This document shows positions 61,030-64,000 of a DNA stretch of 64,000 nucleotides, in pieces. The notes beneath the pieces are model-generated. The model searched no databases. It was not told the DNA's origin and saw only the letters and a list, made by a program, of their open reading frames with translations. Both the position numbers and the translations under genes were made by a program. This DNA is from Streptomyces cellostaticus (lineage in GTDB: Bacteria > Actinomycetota > Actinomycetes > Streptomycetales > Streptomycetaceae): the NCBI RefSeq assembly GCF_023630175.1, contig NZ_JALLIN010000031.1, positions 1 to 64,000 on the forward strand. Reading direction: 5' to 3'. Within the stretch, counting starts at the first letter, position 1. Each line of letters begins with the position of its first letter.

Positions 61030-62550
61030 TCAGCGCAGCACCGCGTACAGCACCTGCTTCCCGGGCCCCCCGGCCACCCTCCGCAGCCACGGCTCCGCGT
61101 CCTCGCGGACCCCGACCACCCACCGCACCCCGTACTCGCGCAGCACGTCCCGCCGCGCCGGGGCCGCCGCAGCCGCCGAGAAGTACCGCCGCTCGGCAGC
61201 CTCACGCACCCCCGCCGACGGCAGGAAGACATCCGGATACCCGGGAGCCACGGTGTACGCCCCGTACGCCGGGATCTGCCGCGAGGCCATCGTCCGCGCC
61301 ATCACCACGTCCCCGTACCTCACCCAGGGCGTCACCCACCGGTACCCGGTCCACGGCTCCCGGTACCTCGCCGCGACCGCGCCCGGCAGCGCGTCCCGCC
61401 CCGTCACGTACCCGACCGTCCCCACCTGTGTCCACGCCCCCACCAGCAGTGCCGCGCCCAGCGCGCCGGCCCATCCGGCCCGCACCGCCCGCCGGCCCGC
61501 CGACACGGCCTCCAGCGCGGCCGCGAGCTGGGCCGGGATCAGCGCCGCGGGCAGCGCGCGGCCCCAGGAGTAGTGCCCGCTCAGCCCGCCCGCCGCGAAC
61601 ACCAGCGCGCCGAGCAGGAAGAACAGCGCCAGGGGATCCCGGCGGTCCCGCCGCCACCGCGCCCCCAGGGCCACCACCCCGAGCAGGACGAGCCCGAACC
61701 GTCCTGGCAGATGCCCGTACAGCGACCGGTGGATCGCCTCGAGCCCGGCCCCTGCGGAGAACAGCGCGAAGAAGTCGTAGTACGGCCATGCCCACAGCAG
61801 CACCAGGCCGAGGGCGACCGCCGCGCCGAGCCGCGCCAGTTCGGGCCGGCCCGGCCGTGCGGCGACCACCGTGGCCAGCGCCCCGAGGGACGCCACGACC
61901 CCGGTGAACTGGTGGCACAGCAGGATCAGCGCCCAGAGCGCCCCCAGGGCGAGCCACCCGCCCCATCCCGTCCCGGCGCGCAGTGCCCGGGTGAGCCAGG
62001 CCCAGAAGTGGAACGACAGGCCGAGGGCGAACACGCTGGGGTACGCCACCGTGAGCGCGAGGGAGTTGAGACCGAGGAAGCCGCTCCACTCGAACAGGAC
62101 CGGGCCCCACAGGAACACCAGGCTCAAAAACGCCAGGGCGGGCGCCGCGCGGTGGGCGCTGAGGGTGCGGACGTAGCGCCACACCCCGGTGGCCAACAGC
62201 CCCAGTCCGACCAGCGCGCCGACCCGCAGCACGGGGAACACCGACAGGCCGGTCACCCGGGCGAGGCAGCCCAGCAGCAGCATCCAGGGCGAGTAGTAGG
62301 GGCTCGGCGTGTCGGCGTCGACCAGGGGGTTGCCGGGGTGCAGCGGACTGTGCCGCAGCCGCTGCACGGTCGCCGCGTGCATGCCAAGATCGCCCACCCA
62401 GGGCAGACGGACGATCACCAGGAGCAGCAGCACCAGCACGAGCGCCGCGACGACCGGGGGCAGCGCCCGTCCGGCCCGTGCGACGGCCGGCGGCACGGCG
62501 CTCCTCCCGCGCGACCGCCGCCGGGCGGTTCTCGGTGAGGTCGCTGTCAC
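61030..62550 (-). CDS. Polytopic membrane protein, possible GT-C type glycosyltransferase
   Basis: 506 residues from GTG at 62550, with about 10-12 membrane segments. The first exterior loop contains GDLGMHAATVQRLRHSPLHP, in the place where GT-C enzymes have an acidic motif, but no firm DxD/ED match is seen. The C-terminal soluble part (REYGVRWVVGVREDAEPWL) resembles the tails of uncharacterised membrane glycosyltransferases of actinobacteria. It is convergent with the long GT2 gene. I do not recognise a specific function. Confidence 0.75.
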   Translation of the reverse strand: MTATSPRTARRRSRGRSAVPPAVARAGRALPPVVAALVLVLLLLVIVRLPWVGDLGMHAATVQRLRHSPLHPGNPLVDADTPSPYYSPWMLLLGCLARVTGLSVFPVLRVGALVGLGLLATGVWRYVRTLSAHRAAPALAFLSLVFLWGPVLFEWSGFLGLNSLALTVAYPSVFALGLSFHFWAWLTRALRAGTGWGGWLALGALWALILLCHQFTGVVASLGALATVVAARPGRPELARLGAAVALGLVLLWAWPYYDFFALFSAGAGLEAIHRSLYGHLPGRFGLVLLGVVALGARWRRDRRDPLALFFLLGALVFAAGGLSGHYSWGRALPAALIPAQLAAALEAVSAGRRAVRAGWAGALGAALLVGAWTQVGTVGYVTGRDALPGAVAARYREPWTGYRWVTPWVRYGDVVMARTMASRQIPAYGAYTVAPGYPDVFLPSAGVREAAERRYFSAAAAAPARRDVLREYGVRWVVGVREDAEPWLRRVAGGPGKQVLYAVLR

Positions 62551-62619
62551 AGCCCAGACCCTATCGGAAATGTCCGAATAGTCCGGTAGTGGAGCATTCG
62601 ACCGGGCATGGCACCGCGA

Positions 62620-62649
62620 GCGCCCCGGGCCTGGACCGGCCCGGGGCGC
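62620..62649 (-). terminator. Terminator of the glutamate dehydrogenase gene
   Basis: Perfect 12-base arms (GCGCCCCGGGCC and complement) around a 6-base loop, 27 bases past the stop on the minus strand. Confidence 0.85.
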
Positions 62650-62675
62650 CCGCTACGGCCGTACGGCCCTCGTGG

Positions 62676-64000
62676 CTACGAGTGCGAGCGCAGCAGCGTC
62701 CGCATCGTCCGCATCGCCACCGAGAGGTTGGCGAGGTCGAACTCGTCGGAACCGCGGATCTCCACCAGGGTGGTGCGCGCGCGGGAGAGCAGCGCGGCGT
62801 TCTTCTGCTCCCACAGGCCGAAGCGCTGCTCCGGCGTGGAGGTGCCGTTGCCGACGGCCAGGACGTCGGCGGTCAGCGCGGCGTGTGCCGCGTACAGGTC
62901 CTCGCGGATCGCCGCGCGGGCCATGGACTGCCAGCGGTCGTTGCGCGGCAGCTCGACGATGCGGTCCATGAGCTGGCTGATGCCGAGCCGGTCGGCGAGG
63001 TCGTAGTACACCTCGGCGACGTCCAGCGGCTCCTTGCCCATGCGGTCGGCCACCGAGACGATGTCGAGCGCCGGGAAGGCCGAGGAGAAGCCGGCCACGC
63101 GCGTGGCCAGCTCGTCCGGGACACCGGCGGCGGACAGCTCGTCGAACACGTGCTGATACCACTCCTGGTCCGCGCCCCGCAACAGCTTGGGGAGCTGCTG
63201 CCAGACCTGCTCGACCCGCTCGACGAAGAACTCCACCGTCTCGGCGAGCTGCAGCGGCTGCGGCCGGTTGTTGAGCAGCCAGCGCGTGCCGCGTTCGACC
63301 AGTCGGCGCGAGTGCAGCCGGATACGGGTCTGGACGGCGGCCTCGACCCTGTTGTCCAGCTCCTCCACCGCGTCCCACACCGGCGACGAGCTGAAGATCG
63401 CGCGGGCCGCGGTCTGGGCGCGGACGATCTCCTCCAGCGAGGCCCCGGTCTCCTCGCGCAACCGGTGCAGATACGTCGTACCGCCCGTGTTGACCGTGTC
63501 GTTGACCAGCACGGTCGTGGTGATCTCGCGGTGCAGCGGGTGGCTGTCGATACCGTCCGGGAACTGCTCGCGCAGCGCCGTCGGGAAGTAGGCGTGCAGC
63601 AGGGTGCGCAGGTACGGGTCGTCCGGAAGCGAGGTGTGCAGCAGCTCCTCGGCGACCGTGATCTTCGTGTACGCCAGCAGCACGGCGGTCTCGGGGCCGG
63701 TCAGGCCCTGGCCCTGGGTGAGGCGTTCGCGGATCTGGCGGTCGGCGGGCAGGAACTCCAGCGCCCGGTCGAGGTGGCCCTCGCGGACCAGGTGGCGGAT
63801 GAACCGTTGCTGCGCGTGCAGCATGTCCTTGGACTGGGCGAGGGCGTTGGCGATGGCCGTGTTCTGCGCGTAGTTGTTGCGCAGCACCAGGCCGCCGACC
63901 TCGTCGGTCATCTCGGCGAGCAGCTTGTTGCGCTGCTTGACGGTCATGTCGCCGTCCGCGACCAGCCCGTTGAGCAGGATCTTGATGTTCACCTCGTGGT
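62676..64000 (-). CDS. gdhB: NAD-specific glutamate dehydrogenase, large (about 180 kDa) type, C-terminal part (partial)
   Basis: 441 codons run off the window edge with no start. The segment begins HEVNIKILLNGLVADGDMTV and continues KQRNKLLAEMTDEVGGLVLRN in parts, both hallmarks of the C-terminal domain of the giant NAD-dependent enzyme first described in Streptomyces clavuligerus. It then runs through the helical C-terminal region (PLDVAEVYYDLADRLG) to LLRSHS. The catalytic Rossmann part lies outside the window. The enzyme deaminates glutamate to 2-oxoglutarate, mostly for catabolism. The frame is open throughout. Confidence 0.96.
   Translation of the reverse strand, partial: HEVNIKILLNGLVADGDMTVKQRNKLLAEMTDEVGGLVLRNNYAQNTAIANALAQSKDMLHAQQRFIRHLVREGHLDRALEFLPADRQIRERLTQGQGLTGPETAVLLAYTKITVAEELLHTSLPDDPYLRTLLHAYFPTALREQFPDGIDSHPLHREITTTVLVNDTVNTGGTTYLHRLREETGASLEEIVRAQTAARAIFSSSPVWDAVEELDNRVEAAVQTRIRLHSRRLVERGTRWLLNNRPQPLQLAETVEFFVERVEQVWQQLPKLLRGADQEWYQHVFDELSAAGVPDELATRVAGFSSAFPALDIVSVADRMGKEPLDVAEVYYDLADRLGISQLMDRIVELPRNDRWQSMARAAIREDLYAAHAALTADVLAVGNGTSTPEQRFGLWEQKNAALLSRARTTLVEIRGSDEFDLANLSVAMRTMRTLLRSHS

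Overview
The window looks like a chromosomal core segment of a Streptomyces. The GC content is very high with strong GC3 bias, only one clear TTA leucine codon was spotted, GTG and TTG starts are common, and the gene content is typical of the genus: SigU and its anti-sigma factor, the nitrate regulator NnaR, the MatAB aggregation-polysaccharide genes, paired PkaA/PkaB kinases, an MsiK-dependent style sugar ABC operon without its own ATPase, and a teichoic-acid-type glycopolymer locus. From memory, the gene order resembles the S. coelicolor region that runs from a beta-hexosaminidase through murA, sigU, ftsEX, prfB and pkaAB to gdhB. No search could be run to confirm this.

Layout. 1-1.7 kb: end of a molybdenum hydroxylase-type operon (a 2Fe-2S protein cut by the window edge, and an FAD subunit). 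1.9-11.1 kb: housekeeping genes (GH20 hexosaminidase, DUF3039 and AlgH/YqgE proteins, MurA, HU, ACT-domain malic enzyme, HelD-like helicase), with a 64-base perfect palindrome as the shared terminator between murA and hup. 11.2-13.4 kb: sigU/rsuA sigma/anti-sigma pair and a CGNR regulator. 13.5-16.5 kb: nnaR and narK, with GlnR-like sites. 16.5-21.2 kb: a translationally coupled matA-matB-acyltransferase operon, probably making and decorating an extracellular poly-GlcNAc-type polymer. 21.3-23.7 kb: divergent LysR/MFS pair. 23.8-24.9 kb: the trans-translation module, tmRNA plus SmpB. 24.9-27.8 kb: ftsE-ftsX and a tail protease whose gene carries a TTA codon. 28-29.2 kb: a zinc-ribbon membrane microprotein and a repeat-rich LAETG surface protein. 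29.4-37.7 kb: prfB, two membrane Ser/Thr kinases and an FHA/EssC-like ATPase. 37.8-41.5 kb: sugar ABC importer.

41.6-61.0 kb is a cell-wall glycopolymer locus. It contains four large proteins that fuse a GT2 glycosyltransferase to a TagF-like glycerophosphotransferase domain, two long GT2 proteins, GalE, and a TagG/TagH-type exporter, with a TetR gene divergent from the exporter. An ohr/ohrR peroxide-stress pair, a GT39-like membrane protein and a decayed GT87-like gene interrupt it. Reading catalytic motifs across the four fusion proteins shows that they have not all kept both active sites: one seems to keep only the GT2 half, another only the TagF half. The window ends with a polytopic membrane protein and the C-terminal third or so of an NAD-dependent glutamate dehydrogenase, cut by the edge.

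Start codons were chosen by ribosome binding site and family length and are sometimes uncertain. Functions are family inferences from the translated sequence.
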